Assembly: GCA_902584215.1 (NCBI GenBank)
Contig: CACHYW010000004.1
Span: 1 to 55,361, forward strand
DNA: 55,361 bases
Reading direction: 5' to 3'
From: an uncultured Pelagibacteraceae bacterium
GTDB lineage: Bacteria > Pseudomonadota > Alphaproteobacteria > Pelagibacterales > AG-422-B15
Shown: positions 1-8,534 of the stretch, piece after piece
Layout of the letters: every line of letters begins with the position of its first letter
How positions within the stretch are numbered: the first letter of the stretch is position 1
Made by a program: the position numbers and the translations under genes
The notes under the pieces: generated by a model
The model's database searches: none
Told to the model about the DNA's origin: nothing
Seen by the model: the letters and a program-made list of their open reading frames with translations, nothing else

Positions 1-1
1 C

Positions 2-427
2 ATACAACTTTACAATATAGATGTTGAAAATTTAAGTTCTCAATATTTAACATCAATTAATGAATACGTAAATTTATATTTAATTTGGAATAAAGGCTTC
101 GCCTTTGGTTTATTTCAAAATGACATAAGGACTATAAATAATATTTATATGATTTTAATGGCTGTAATTATTTTTGTGGTGTTCATTTACGCCTTAACCA
201 TTAATAGCAAAGTTTATTATTATGGATTTAGTTTAATAATCGGAGGTGCATTAGGTAATCTTTTTGATCGTTATCAGTATGCAGCAGTATTGGATTTTAT
301 TGACGTGCATTATAATAATTTCCATTGGTATGTATTTAATATTGCTGATATAAATATAACTCTTGGATGTATCCTAATAATAATTTTAGAATTGTTTTCA
401 AATAGAAAGAAAAAAAATGAAATATAA
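2..427 (+). CDS. lspA: Lipoprotein signal peptidase (signal peptidase II), 5' end missing
   Basis: Inner-membrane aspartyl protease that cleaves the signal peptide of prolipoproteins after lipidation. The reading frame is open from base 2, so about 141 C-terminal residues are visible and the start lies outside the window. Family motifs seen: the N-terminal-half block NLYLIWNKGFAFGLF, then GGALGNLFDR and DFIDVH, then FNIADI near the end. The Asp of GNLFDR and the Asp of FNIAD correspond to the two catalytic aspartates of LspA. Hydrophobic segments separate the motifs, as expected for a four-helix membrane protein. The first in-frame ATG (149) falls inside the conserved core, so it is not the real start. 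The next gene encodes a lipoprotein and overlaps it by 11 bases, which suggests translational coupling. Confidence 0.93.
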   Translation: MQLYNIDVENLSSQYLTSINEYVNLYLIWNKGFAFGLFQNDIRTINNIYMILMAVIIFVVFIYALTINSKVYYYGFSLIIGGALGNLFDRYQYAAVLDFIDVHYNNFHWYVFNIADINITLGCILIIILELFSNRKKKNEI

Positions 428-1079
428 AATAATCAGTCGATACTTTCTATTGATAGTTTTTTTTATATTTATTTCTTGTTCTAATAATACAGTAAGAGAT
501 TATACTTCACTTAAGCAAAAAGCACTAGAAATACCCCCTGACTTTGAGTTATCACCCCCAGTTGTAAATGACGACTCTGCAAGTGAAGAGCTACCAAATG
601 AAGAAGTGGTAGAAGATATTGAAGAAATACTAACAAGTGATAATAGTGCAACAACTAGTGAAAAGACTGAGAGTTCATCTTTAGAAGATTTCATTGATAG
701 TAATTTTGTTAATGATGAAAAAGAAGAAGTATCAAATGAAGTAAACACAAATGACGATACTGAATCCCTAGATGTTTTGGTAAATGACGACTTAACTGAT
801 CAGGCTACTGATGTCGAAAATAACAATGATACGGAAGAGATGACTCAAGATGTTCAAGCTCAAAATAATGAGTCTCAAGAAACCAATTTTACTGAAGAAA
901 AGTTGCTAGATGAGTTATCAAATGTAGATGATATAACATCGCTTCCAGAAGAAGAGCAGTTGAAGCCTGAGATTATTGAAGAAGAAGTTTATGACGATCC
1001 TACAGTTTACGATGATGACCAAGATTTAAATGATCTTTTGAACAGAGTAGATGATTTACTCAACTCATATTCAAATTAA
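417..1079 (+). CDS. Acidic lipoprotein, DUF3035-like
   Basis: Predicted lipoprotein of 220 residues. An N-terminal hydrophobic stretch ends in a lipobox-like FISC with Cys21 as the likely lipidated residue. The following segment, DYTSLKQKALEIPPDFELSPP (abridged here to its IPPDFELSPP core), resembles the conserved start of DUF3035 proteins, which are often found after lspA in alphaproteobacteria. From about residue 50 onward the sequence is low-complexity and very rich in Asp, Glu, Asn and Ser, ending in a possible short helix with the repeat DDLLNRVDDLLN. Function is unknown; a role in outer-membrane biogenesis is only a guess from lipidation and neighbourhood. It overlaps lspA by 11 bases and is followed after 11 bases by the SbmA-like gene. 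Confidence 0.75.
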   Translation: MKYKIISRYFLLIVFFIFISCSNNTVRDYTSLKQKALEIPPDFELSPPVVNDDSASEELPNEEVVEDIEEILTSDNSATTSEKTESSSLEDFIDSNFVNDEKEEVSNEVNTNDDTESLDVLVNDDLTDQATDVENNNDTEEMTQDVQAQNNESQETNFTEEKLLDELSNVDDITSLPEEEQLKPEIIEEEVYDDPTVYDDDQDLNDLLNRVDDLLNSYSN

Positions 1080-1090
1080 ATATTCTATAA

Positions 1091-2086
1091 ATGTTTAAGT
1101 TTTTTAGAGATCCAAAATGGTTTTACTGGGCATATATTGGTTCTGCAATTATCTTATCGTCCTTATGGATTCAGGTACAAATTGACGTAAAAATTAATGA
1201 ATGGTTTGGTGAATTTTATGACATGATACAAGAGGCGTTGTCAGCTCCTAACGTAATTACTATAGAAGAATATTGGGCAAGTCTTTTATCATTTATAACG
1301 TTAGCTGGCATGTATGTGGCTGTTGCAGTGCTTGTAAGTTATTTTACTAATCATTTTCTATTCAGGTGGAGAACCGCAATGGTAGAATGGTATCATTCCG
1401 TTTATGACAAAGCCCGCAAAATTGAAGGGGCCTCACAGAGAGTTCAAGAAGACACAATTAAATTCTCAAGAATCATGGAGTCTCTTGGAACGAGTTTGAT
1501 TGAAGCATTAATGATACTAGTTGAATTTATGCCAATTTTATTTGGCCTCAGCATTGGAATTCCAATATTTTTCTTTGGTGAATGGGAATATGGTTTAGTT
1601 GTCGGGGCGTTGGTGTGGTCAATTGGTGGTACGTTATTTTTAATTATTCTTGGTTTAATTTTAAGACTAGTTGGAATTGAATATGATCTTCAAAAACAGG
1701 AAGCTGCATATAGAAAAATGTTAGTAATTGCTGAGGATGATGAGACTGTAAGACCAAAAACTCTTGAAGAATTGTTTGATGATGTAAGGCAGATACATTT
1801 TTTAAGCTACATAAGATATCTTTACTTTGACATTGGACGTGTTGCATTTTTGCAGGCAAATGTTTTATCAGCATATGTATTTTTAGCACCCGCAATTGTT
1901 GCAGGCGTTGTTACTCTTGGTGTTATGCAGCAGATAATCAGGGCATTTGGAAGAGTTGAGGGATCAATGCAGTATCTGCTAAAAGCATGGCCTACTATAA
2001 TTGAGCTCGCAAGTGTTTATAAGAGACTAAGAGAGTTTGAAAGGCAAATTGATGAAGTTTTAATTGAAGAGGAAACTCCAGTATGA
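1091..2086 (+). CDS. sbmA: SbmA/BacA-family inner-membrane transporter
   Basis: Resembles the SbmA/BacA family, membrane proteins that import peptides and related molecules using the proton gradient and that look like the membrane half of an ABC transporter. The 331 residues contain hydrophobic segments near residues 14-31, 63-87, 140-165, 172-200 and 250-278. The family-like blocks WRTAMVEWYH, EGASQRVQEDT and LRLVGIEYDLQKQEAAYRKM are visible. There is no Walker A, signature or Walker B motif, which fits SbmA rather than a full ABC exporter. E. coli SbmA is about 400 residues, so this one is on the short side. In rhizobia and Brucella BacA also affects very-long-chain acylation of lipid A; whether that applies here is unknown. 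It overlaps pgi by the 4 bases ATGA. Confidence 0.82.
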   Translation: MFKFFRDPKWFYWAYIGSAIILSSLWIQVQIDVKINEWFGEFYDMIQEALSAPNVITIEEYWASLLSFITLAGMYVAVAVLVSYFTNHFLFRWRTAMVEWYHSVYDKARKIEGASQRVQEDTIKFSRIMESLGTSLIEALMILVEFMPILFGLSIGIPIFFFGEWEYGLVVGALVWSIGGTLFLIILGLILRLVGIEYDLQKQEAAYRKMLVIAEDDETVRPKTLEELFDDVRQIHFLSYIRYLYFDIGRVAFLQANVLSAYVFLAPAIVAGVVTLGVMQQIIRAFGRVEGSMQYLLKAWPTIIELASVYKRLREFERQIDEVLIEEETPV

Positions 2087-3111
2087 AAATGAATTATTCA
2101 TTCTTAGATTTTGAGAAACTTGAAAAAAAATTCCTTTTATCAAGTGAAATCATTTCTCAAAAATTTGAAAATATTGTTGTTATTGGCTTTGGAGGATCAA
2201 CGCAAGGCTCAAAAGCTATTAATTCCTTTTTAAATGAAATACGAGTAATTTATATTGATCATTTACATTCTGATATTATTGATAAATTACTCGTAACTTT
2301 GAATTTAGAAAAAACAGGGTTCATTTTCATCTCTAAATCTGGCAAAACTTCTGAAACATTATCTATTTTTGAGTACTTGATAGACAAATGCAAAAATAAA
2401 ATAAATATCTCAAATCACTTTTTTTCTTTAACCGAAGATAAACAATCTCAACTTCACGACTTTTCGTTACAGCACTCAATGAAATCTATTGAGCATGATC
2501 CAGATATAGGAGGAAGATTTTCTATATTCAGCAATACATCTCTTATTCCTGGGTTTTATTTTAATTCTGATTTGTGCAAAAATTTTCTTGAGGGTGGCAG
2601 AGAAGCTACGGAAGAAAAAGGTTTAGCTGAAGATTTGGCTGATCAGTTAAGTCAGTCTATGAAAAATAATAAAAATATCGCAGCATATCTTATTTATGGG
2701 CATGAATTACTGGAAGTAGGTAATTGGAAAAAACAACTTTTTGCTGAATCGCTAGGCAAAAATGGAAAAGGATTTATGCCAGTTGTTTCTGAGATGACAA
2801 AAGACCAGCATAGTATTCTTCAATTATTTCTAGACGGGCCAAGGAATGTATTCTTTGAAATCATGAGTATGGAGAGTGATAAAGTGAATTTAATAAATAT
2901 GACACTTTCTAACCATATGAGTGCAATGAACGAGACACTTATAAAACAAGGCCTTAAACCAAGAATTTCAATATTTAAGGAGAATGATGTTAATAAGCTG
3001 GGTTTTTATTTTTGTATCGAAATATTAACTGTTATTTGCTTGGCAAAGCTTCTTAATGTAGATCCTTTTGTTCAGGAAGCCGTTGAACTTCAAAAAAATA
3101 ATTTAAGTTAG
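2083..3111 (+). CDS. pgi: Glucose-6-phosphate isomerase, short form
   Basis: Interconverts glucose 6-phosphate and fructose 6-phosphate in the cytoplasm. It carries two SIS-type halves: GFGGSTQGSKA near residues 34-44 and the phosphosugar loop SKSGKTSET near 84-92. GGRFSIFSN follows near 143. The segment FAESLGKNGKG supplies the Glu equivalent to the catalytic Glu of the ESNGK motif. TKDQHSILQLF supplies the catalytic His, and FVQEAVELQK at the C-terminus the Lys that opens the ring. At 342 residues it is much shorter than the roughly 550-residue classical enzyme and lacks its N-terminal extension, but the active-site set looks complete. Its stop overlaps the convergent rsmD by 9 bases. Confidence 0.9.
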   Translation: MKMNYSFLDFEKLEKKFLLSSEIISQKFENIVVIGFGGSTQGSKAINSFLNEIRVIYIDHLHSDIIDKLLVTLNLEKTGFIFISKSGKTSETLSIFEYLIDKCKNKINISNHFFSLTEDKQSQLHDFSLQHSMKSIEHDPDIGGRFSIFSNTSLIPGFYFNSDLCKNFLEGGREATEEKGLAEDLADQLSQSMKNNKNIAAYLIYGHELLEVGNWKKQLFAESLGKNGKGFMPVVSEMTKDQHSILQLFLDGPRNVFFEIMSMESDKVNLINMTLSNHMSAMNETLIKQGLKPRISIFKENDVNKLGFYFCIEILTVICLAKLLNVDPFVQEAVELQKNNLS

Positions 3112-3672
3112 TCTATAGAAAGAAAATTTTGATATACCCAACTCTTTAACTCTTTCTATTTTTAGCTCTGGGATTAATATATCTTTTGATTTTCTCTCCT
3201 CTTCAATAACCAGTATAGAGTCTTTGTTTATAAGTTTTTTCTTTAGGATATTTTTTATAGATCTGGCAACTAAGTTTTTATTATAGGGGGGATCTATATA
3301 CACCAAGTTAAATTTTGGCTTGTCAGAAATAGATTCAAATGAGCATGCATTTTCGTTTAGAACAGATATTTGATCAGTCAAGCCTAATTTATTTGCACTC
3401 TTATAAATTAGATTAATTATTTGATCATTGTTTTCAACCATTGTGGCACTGTTGGCGCCTCTTGATAAAGCTTCAAAACTAAATGAACCTGTTCCTGCAA
3501 ATAAATCTAGAACATTTGATTTTTCAATTTGAAATCCAGTATTAATTATTTCTTTACCATGCGTAAGAATATTAAATATCGTTTCTCTATTTTTATCAGA
3601 TAATGGTCGAACATCTTTATCTTTATGACTAAAAATAGAATGTCCTTTTTTTGACCCGCTAATAATTCTCAT
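3103..3672 (-). CDS. rsmD: 16S rRNA (guanine-N2)-methyltransferase RsmD
   Basis: Methylates the exocyclic amine of G966 (E. coli numbering) in 16S rRNA, using S-adenosylmethionine. The 189-residue protein begins with the typical MRIISGSKKGH. It has the RPLSDKNRETIFNIL block, the SAM-binding motif I VLDLFAGTGSFSFEALSRGA and the catalytic motif IV YIDPPYNK. Length is normal for the family. It overlaps the upstream pseudouridine synthase gene by 14 bases. This pairing of rsmD with an RluB-type synthase is common in alphaproteobacteria and points to joint expression of two rRNA-modifying enzymes. Confidence 0.94.
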   Translation of the reverse strand: MRIISGSKKGHSIFSHKDKDVRPLSDKNRETIFNILTHGKEIINTGFQIEKSNVLDLFAGTGSFSFEALSRGANSATMVENNDQIINLIYKSANKLGLTDQISVLNENACSFESISDKPKFNLVYIDPPYNKNLVARSIKNILKKKLINKDSILVIEEERKSKDILIPELKIERVKELGISKFSFYRLT

Positions 3673-4360
3673 ATATTTTGACTTTTTTTAATTTACTTCT
3701 CTCTAACGATCCTAATTTATAAGCCCCATAAGATATTCGGATGAGCCGAGTAACAGTTATATTTAATGATTCGAAGATATTTCTTATTTCCCTGTTCTTG
3801 CCCTCGAGTAATGACATTTTAATCCAAGAGTAGGTCTTAGTCTTGCTAATGAGGCTTACTTTTATAGGCTTGTATTTTATATGCTTTATTTTAAGTCCTT
3901 TTGATAATCTATCTATGAAATTTTTATCAATAAATCCCTGTACCCTTACCTTGTATACTCTTTCAAAATTATTTTTGGGTAATTCCATGTTTCTTTTAAA
4001 TTCTCCATTATCTGTAAATAGCAATAATCCCTCAGTGTTATAATCTAATCTTCCAATTGATAATAAATTTTTTTGTTTAGGTCCTAAAAAATCATAAACT
4101 GTTTTTCTATTTTTATCATCAGACTTAGTAACTAGGCACCCCCTAGGCTTATGAAAAATATAAAGTGAATTTAGTTCAGTAATTTTCTTAATTTTAATTA
4201 TAGTTTCATCAATGCTAATTTTATTACTTAGAGAAACTTTTATTCCTTGTGTAGTCAGTAATTTCCCATCTACTTTAATACGACCTTCCATAATGAATTT
4301 ATCAATCTCTCTTCGAGAAAAATCAGTTGATCTTGCGAGAACTTTATTTATTCTTTCCAT
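3659..4360 (-). CDS. rluB: RsuA/RluB-family rRNA pseudouridine synthase
   Basis: Converts specific uridines of rRNA to pseudouridine. The first 60 residues form an S4 RNA-binding domain (MERINKVLARS, FIMEGRIKVDG). The catalytic domain contains GRLDYNTEGLLLFTDNG, with Asp106 as the conserved nucleophile. KPRGCLVTKSD and the C-terminal LLEGKNREIRN are further family marks. At 233 residues it has the short RsuA/RluB architecture. The choice of RluB over RsuA, RluE or RluF rests on the rsmD neighbourhood and overall look, so target specificity is not proved. It is transcribed away from tadA across a 49-base gap. Confidence 0.85.
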   Translation of the reverse strand: MERINKVLARSTDFSRREIDKFIMEGRIKVDGKLLTTQGIKVSLSNKISIDETIIKIKKITELNSLYIFHKPRGCLVTKSDDKNRKTVYDFLGPKQKNLLSIGRLDYNTEGLLLFTDNGEFKRNMELPKNNFERVYKVRVQGFIDKNFIDRLSKGLKIKHIKYKPIKVSLISKTKTYSWIKMSLLEGKNREIRNIFESLNITVTRLIRISYGAYKLGSLERSKLKKVKIYENY

Positions 4361-4409
4361 TATTATTGTTTAGTTTTTTGAGCAATATTTAAGTTACAAT
4401 TAAATATTT

Positions 4410-4862
4410 ATGACACAAAATACATTTATGGAACAGGCAATAATAAATGCTTACAAAGGACTAGATTTGGGAGAGGTACCAGTCGGTTGTGTGATTGTGA
4501 ATCAAGATAATGAGATAATTTCCCAATCATATAATAAAGTTATAGCGAATAACGATCCCACTGCTCATGCTGAGATTAACGCCATAAGGCAAGCATGCAC
4601 TTCCTTAAAATCTGAGCGTTTAATCGATTGCAGTATTTATGTTACTTTAGAGCCTTGTATAATGTGTGCCGCCGCAATATCGAAATCTAAGTTAAAAAGA
4701 CTATTTTATGGAGCAGATGATATGAATTTTGGTTCTATCAACGGTGGATTTAATTTTTTTCAAACAAAAAATTGCAATCATGTGCCAGAAATTTATGATA
4801 GTATTTCAAAAATTCAATGTGAGAATTTAATAAACGATTTTTTTAAAGGTAAAAGACTATGA
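4410..4862 (+). CDS. tadA: tRNA-specific adenosine deaminase
   Basis: Deaminates adenosine 34 in the anticodon of tRNA-Arg(ACG) to inosine, so the tRNA can read all CGN codons except CGG. The cytidine-deaminase-fold zinc site is complete: HAEINAIR supplies His53 and the proton-shuttling Glu55, and EPCIMCAAA supplies Cys83 and Cys86. Length (150 residues) is normal. No clear Shine-Dalgarno sequence precedes the start. The gene overlaps the acyl-CoA dehydrogenase by ATGA, although the two products have no obvious functional link. Confidence 0.94.
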   Translation: MTQNTFMEQAIINAYKGLDLGEVPVGCVIVNQDNEIISQSYNKVIANNDPTAHAEINAIRQACTSLKSERLIDCSIYVTLEPCIMCAAAISKSKLKRLFYGADDMNFGSINGGFNFFQTKNCNHVPEIYDSISKIQCENLINDFFKGKRL

Positions 4863-6064
4863 CAATTTCAGCTAAGGCACAGCAAACAACAGATCGACTA
4901 AACAGATTTATGGAAAAAAATGTTTATCCAAATAATGATACGTACCATAAGCAAATTGAAGACTTCGGTAAGGATCGTTGGCAGGTTGTCCCTATAGTTG
5001 AAGATCTAAAAAAAGAAGCAAAAAAAGAGGATCTCTGGAATTTGTTTTTACCAGACAGCGATTTAGGGCATGGACTGTCAAATGCTGAATATGCCCCCAT
5101 GTGCGAAATAATGGGAAGAGCTATGTGGTCTGCAGAAGTATTTAACTGCTCTGCACCTGATACAGGTAATATGGAAGTTCTAGTCAGATACGGAACTGAT
5201 GAACAAAAAGATAAATATCTTAAACCACTTCTTAATGGTGAAATTCGATCTGCATTTGCAATGACAGAACCAGCCGTTGCATCTTCAGATGCAACCAATA
5301 TTGAAAGTGAGATAAAAAAAGAGGGTAATCAATATGTCTTAAATGGGACAAAATGGTGGACGTCGGGAGCAATGGATCCAAGATGCCAGTTTTACATTTT
5401 TATGGGCAAAACTGATCCTGAGAATGAAAATATTCATAAACAACAGTCTATGATTTTAGTGGATAAGGATACGCCAGGTATTAAAATAAAAAGACATTTG
5501 CCAGTTTTTGGATTTGATGATGCTCCACACGGGCATGCGGAGGTAGAGTTCAAGGACGTAAAGGTACCACCTGAAAATATGTTATTGGGAGAGGGTAGAG
5601 GATTTGAAATTGCTCAAGGCAGACTTGGTCCGGGACGAATTCATCATTGCATGAGAACAATTGGACTAGCGGAAGTTGCGCTGGAGGCCATGTGCAAACG
5701 ATTGATGAGCCGTAAAGCTTTTGGAAAAGAGGTAGTTAGGCATTCTGTGTGGCAAGAGAGAATTGCTGATGCTCGAATTAATATAGAGATGACAAGACTT
5801 TTGACCCTAAAAGCAGCATCAATGATGGATGAGGTAGGCAATAAAGTTGCTAAAAATGAGATAGCTATGATTAAGGTTGCGGCACCGAATATGGCACTTA
5901 AAATAATAGATGACGCGATTCAAGCCTTCGGAGGCGCAGGAGTCACTACTGATCCAAGATTAGCTCAAGCTTATGCCGGCATGAGAACGCTACGTTTAGC
6001 AGATGGGCCAGATGAAGTTCACAGACTCTCAATTGCAAGAAATGAATTAAAAAAATATCTCTAA
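4859..6064 (+). CDS. ACAD11-type acyl-CoA dehydrogenase
   Basis: FAD-dependent acyl-CoA dehydrogenase of 401 residues that closely resembles the dehydrogenase half of animal ACAD11. Shared blocks include [61 protein letters not shown] and [11 protein letters not shown]. Asp382 in LADGPDEV sits where medium-chain enzymes have the catalytic Glu, as in ACAD11. The kinase domain fused in front of this domain in animal ACAD11 is absent here, but a separate gene for such a kinase lies at 7470-8534. Together they suggest oxidation of 4-hydroxyacyl-CoA substrates after phosphorylation; this is inference from homology. It overlaps tadA by 4 bases. Confidence 0.92.
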   Translation: MTISAKAQQTTDRLNRFMEKNVYPNNDTYHKQIEDFGKDRWQVVPIVEDLKKEAKKEDLWNLFLPDSDLGHGLSNAEYAPMCEIMGRAMWSAEVFNCSAPDTGNMEVLVRYGTDEQKDKYLKPLLNGEIRSAFAMTEPAVASSDATNIESEIKKEGNQYVLNGTKWWTSGAMDPRCQFYIFMGKTDPENENIHKQQSMILVDKDTPGIKIKRHLPVFGFDDAPHGHAEVEFKDVKVPPENMLLGEGRGFEIAQGRLGPGRIHHCMRTIGLAEVALEAMCKRLMSRKAFGKEVVRHSVWQERIADARINIEMTRLLTLKAASMMDEVGNKVAKNEIAMIKVAAPNMALKIIDDAIQAFGGAGVTTDPRLAQAYAGMRTLRLADGPDEVHRLSIARNELKKYL

Positions 6065-6066
6065 CT

Positions 6067-6234
6067 TTGATAAAAAAAAAGAAAATATTCCAAAAAGACA
6101 AGTATGGACGTTACATAAAGTCCAAAGAGTTTGATCTATACTGGGATGAATACCATGAACTTGAGGACATCTCAATGAAAGAATCAGTTAGACAGAAGAT
6201 TGAAAGAACAAAAAAAATCGAAACTAAAGAATAG
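6067..6234 (+). CDS. Possible small protein, 55 residues, TTG start
   Basis: An open frame begins at TTG two bases after the dehydrogenase stop and ends at TAG. It encodes a highly charged 55-residue peptide with no membrane segment. The middle, FDLYWDEYHELED, is aromatic and acidic, flanked by Lys-rich ends. It fills the only space between the dehydrogenase and the convergent aminotransferase and overlaps the latter's 3' end by 11 bases. No ATG start is available and I recognise no family. The balanced, non-repetitive composition is the main argument that it may be real; it could also be chance. Confidence 0.4.
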   Translation: MIKKKKIFQKDKYGRYIKSKEFDLYWDEYHELEDISMKESVRQKIERTKKIETKE

Positions 6235-7468
6235 TATCTAAAAAATCTATTAGTCGATTTACTTCCTGAATATTATTATAATGAACCATTGAAACTCTAA
6301 CCACACCATCATTTGGTTCAATTCCTAATCCCTTCAAACACCTCCATGCATAAAACTCACCATTGCGAATTCCAATTTGATTTTTACCTGCAGCTTTTAC
6401 AATTTCAAGTGAACTTTTGTCTTTCACAGTGAATGAGACAGTGGGCATTCGTTCACTTCTCGAGTGTGAAGTTTTGCCAATTAATCTCACATTTTTTTTG
6501 AGCTTTAAGAATTCAATAAGTGTTTTGATTAGTGCTTCTTCGTGGCTATAAATTAGCTCAAAAACTTTTTTTCCTTTTTCATGAAGGTTTAATTTTTGTT
6601 CTGTAAAATGATGACTGAAAAGTGTTTCATAGTAATCTGTGACTCCTGACAAACATGCCAATTCCTCGTGGTTTGGACCTCCTGGGTTCATTGTGTATGG
6701 TATCTCCGATGCTAGAAATTCGTGATTTAAGTTTTTAGTTTGATCAAGAAGTTCTTTTTTCCCATATAAGAGGGCTAAATGCGGGCCATATGTTTTGTAG
6801 AGGCTGAATCCATAGAAATCGATGTCTAATTCTTTTAGATCAATAATATCATGTGCCATGTAAGCCACTCCATCACCGACTACTTTTATGTTGTGATTAT
6901 GAGCTATTGAAATTATTTCTTTTAAATTATTTATTGAAGCCACAACATTTGATGTATGGCAGACACAAATAAATTTGGTTCTTTTTGTTATTAAATTTTT
7001 TAAATCTTCAACTTCAAGTTCAGCACTTTTTGGATTAAACTTCCATTCCTTAATATTAATTCCTTTTTCTGCAAGTTTCCTCCACGACCCAATATTTGCC
7101 TCATGGTCTTGATTGGTTACAATTATTTCATCGTCAGTTTTAAGCCAATCTTTTATCGCATTAGACAGCAAAAACATATTCATGGTCGTTGATGGACCTA
7201 TAATAAATTCATTTTTTGAAATATTTAACAGTTCTGCAATTTTCTCTAAACTGTTATCCATTTCGTTTCCTGCTTCAATTGATGGACCAAAGTCACCATA
7301 AGGTTGAACTTTCTTTGTAATCATAAAATCATTAAGCTTTTCAATCACATGCTTTGGAACATATGTACCCCCTGCATTTTCAAAAAATGCAAAATCAGCA
7401 GTTTTTGGATTTTGAAAAACAGGAAATTGTTTTCTCACGAAGTCTATATCTAATATATTTCTACTCAA
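6224..7468 (-). CDS. Class V aminotransferase, cysteine-desulfurase-like
   Basis: Pyridoxal-phosphate enzyme of 414 residues in the class V aminotransferase / SufS-like fold. FYGFSLYKTYGPH carries the Schiff-base Lys225. VGDGVAYMAH supplies the cofactor-binding Asp199 and His206, and TNQDHEANIGSW the stacking His122. FFENAGGTYVP near residue 29 is the usual opening block. It looks like the cysteine-desulfurase-like subgroup typified by Vibrio VC1184, which is not the housekeeping IscS or SufS. The actual substrate is unknown. It is one base downstream of the phosphotransferase gene and shares its operon with purD, so it may act in the same catabolic step or simply be co-transcribed. Confidence 0.85.
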   Translation of the reverse strand: MSRNILDIDFVRKQFPVFQNPKTADFAFFENAGGTYVPKHVIEKLNDFMITKKVQPYGDFGPSIEAGNEMDNSLEKIAELLNISKNEFIIGPSTTMNMFLLSNAIKDWLKTDDEIIVTNQDHEANIGSWRKLAEKGINIKEWKFNPKSAELEVEDLKNLITKRTKFICVCHTSNVVASINNLKEIISIAHNHNIKVVGDGVAYMAHDIIDLKELDIDFYGFSLYKTYGPHLALLYGKKELLDQTKNLNHEFLASEIPYTMNPGGPNHEELACLSGVTDYYETLFSHHFTEQKLNLHEKGKKVFELIYSHEEALIKTLIEFLKLKKNVRLIGKTSHSRSERMPTVSFTVKDKSSLEIVKAAGKNQIGIRNGEFYAWRCLKGLGIEPNDGVVRVSMVHYNNIQEVNRLIDFLDTIL

Positions 7469-7469
7469 A

Positions 7470-8534
7470 TTATTTAATTCCTTCTACAATACTCCAACCA
7501 AGCTTACCTAATATTGGGACAAAAGCCTCATAATTTTTCGCTTCAGAACTTGAAGCAGTTCCATCTCTTACCCGACCTACAATGCCTTGAGCTATACCTG
7601 CAAGTCTAAATATATTATATGCCATATAAAAATCCCAATTATCAATTTTTTCTCTTCCTGTTTTTTTATAATAAAGTTCAGCATACTCACTCTCTGATGG
7701 AATATTGAGTGACTTAAGATCCGATCCCATCATCCCCAATCCCTTAGCGCCCGCTGGCAATCTCCATGACATCATATGATATGTAAAATCAGCTATTGGG
7801 TTTCCTAAAGTAGACAATTCCCAGTCTAATATTGCCTTCACTTCATGAGTTGTAGGGTCGAATATCATATTGTCCAATCTGAAATCCCCATGAACTATCG
7901 AGGTCTCTTGATCAGACGGTATATTTTTAGGTAACCATTCTATCAATTCATTTATCTCGGGTATCCTTTGTGTTTCTGAATCTTTGTACTGTTTTGTCCA
8001 TCTATGAATTTGTCTACCCATGTAGTTTTCGTGTTTACCATAATCAGCTAAATTAACTTTATTAAAATTAACGTTATGTAACCTTGCAATAGTATCATTC
8101 ATAGATAAGTAAATTTCCCTTCTTTGATTTGGATCACATCCTGGTAAAAGAAGTTCCCAATAAATGTTACCAACGACATAGTCCATAACAAAAAAAGGTG
8201 TACCAATTACTGTTTCATCATCACAATAACCAAATGTCTTAGGAACAGGAACATCGGTATCTTGAAGAGCTGTCATTACCCTACATTCTCTATCCACCGC
8301 ATGAGCTGATTTAAGAAGTTTACCTGGTGGCTTTCTTCTAAGTACAAAATTATTAATATTTGTTTCAACTAGATAAGTTGGATTTGACTGTCCGCCCTTA
8401 AATTGAGTTATCTGACTTATCTGTAAATTATTACCAATAAGCTTTTTTAGATAATCATTCAAAGATTCTTTATTAATTTTGAGTTTATCATCAACTTGTT
8501 TTGTGCCTGAAAAAATTTCATTTCTATCAGTCAT
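7470..8534 (-). CDS. ACAD10/11-type phosphotransferase (APH fold)
   Basis: Aminoglycoside-phosphotransferase-fold kinase of 354 residues, like the kinase half of animal ACAD10/ACAD11. Motifs: KGGQSNPTYL (nucleotide-binding start), LRRKPPG, the catalytic loop HGDFRLDNMIF with Asp217, and the metal-binding ILDWE with Asp237, then LGNPIADF. Related stand-alone kinases, such as LvaA in Pseudomonas levulinate catabolism, phosphorylate the hydroxyl of 4-hydroxyacyl-CoA, which a partner then removes. The partner candidate is the ACAD11-type dehydrogenase at 4859-6064. Antibiotic resistance is unlikely given this similarity. It overlaps purD by 4 bases. Confidence 0.9.
   Translation of the reverse strand: MTDRNEIFSGTKQVDDKLKINKESLNDYLKKLIGNNLQISQITQFKGGQSNPTYLVETNINNFVLRRKPPGKLLKSAHAVDRECRVMTALQDTDVPVPKTFGYCDDETVIGTPFFVMDYVVGNIYWELLLPGCDPNQRREIYLSMNDTIARLHNVNFNKVNLADYGKHENYMGRQIHRWTKQYKDSETQRIPEINELIEWLPKNIPSDQETSIVHGDFRLDNMIFDPTTHEVKAILDWELSTLGNPIADFTYHMMSWRLPAGAKGLGMMGSDLKSLNIPSESEYAELYYKKTGREKIDNWDFYMAYNIFRLAGIAQGIVGRVRDGTASSSEAKNYEAFVPILGKLGWSIVEGIK

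Noticed and set aside
500..748. Leftward Ser-rich open frame inside the lipoprotein gene
   Set aside because: Ser/Thr-rich translation is just the reverse complement of Glu/Asp/Asn-rich codons; no start context or family.
4924..5298. Leftward open frame of 124 codons opposite the ACAD11-type gene
   Set aside because: Antisense to a strongly conserved coding region; no recognisable protein.
7470..8534. Aminoglycoside resistance gene
   Set aside because: The APH fold is present, but the sequence is of the ACAD10/11 kinase type and lies near the matching dehydrogenase.
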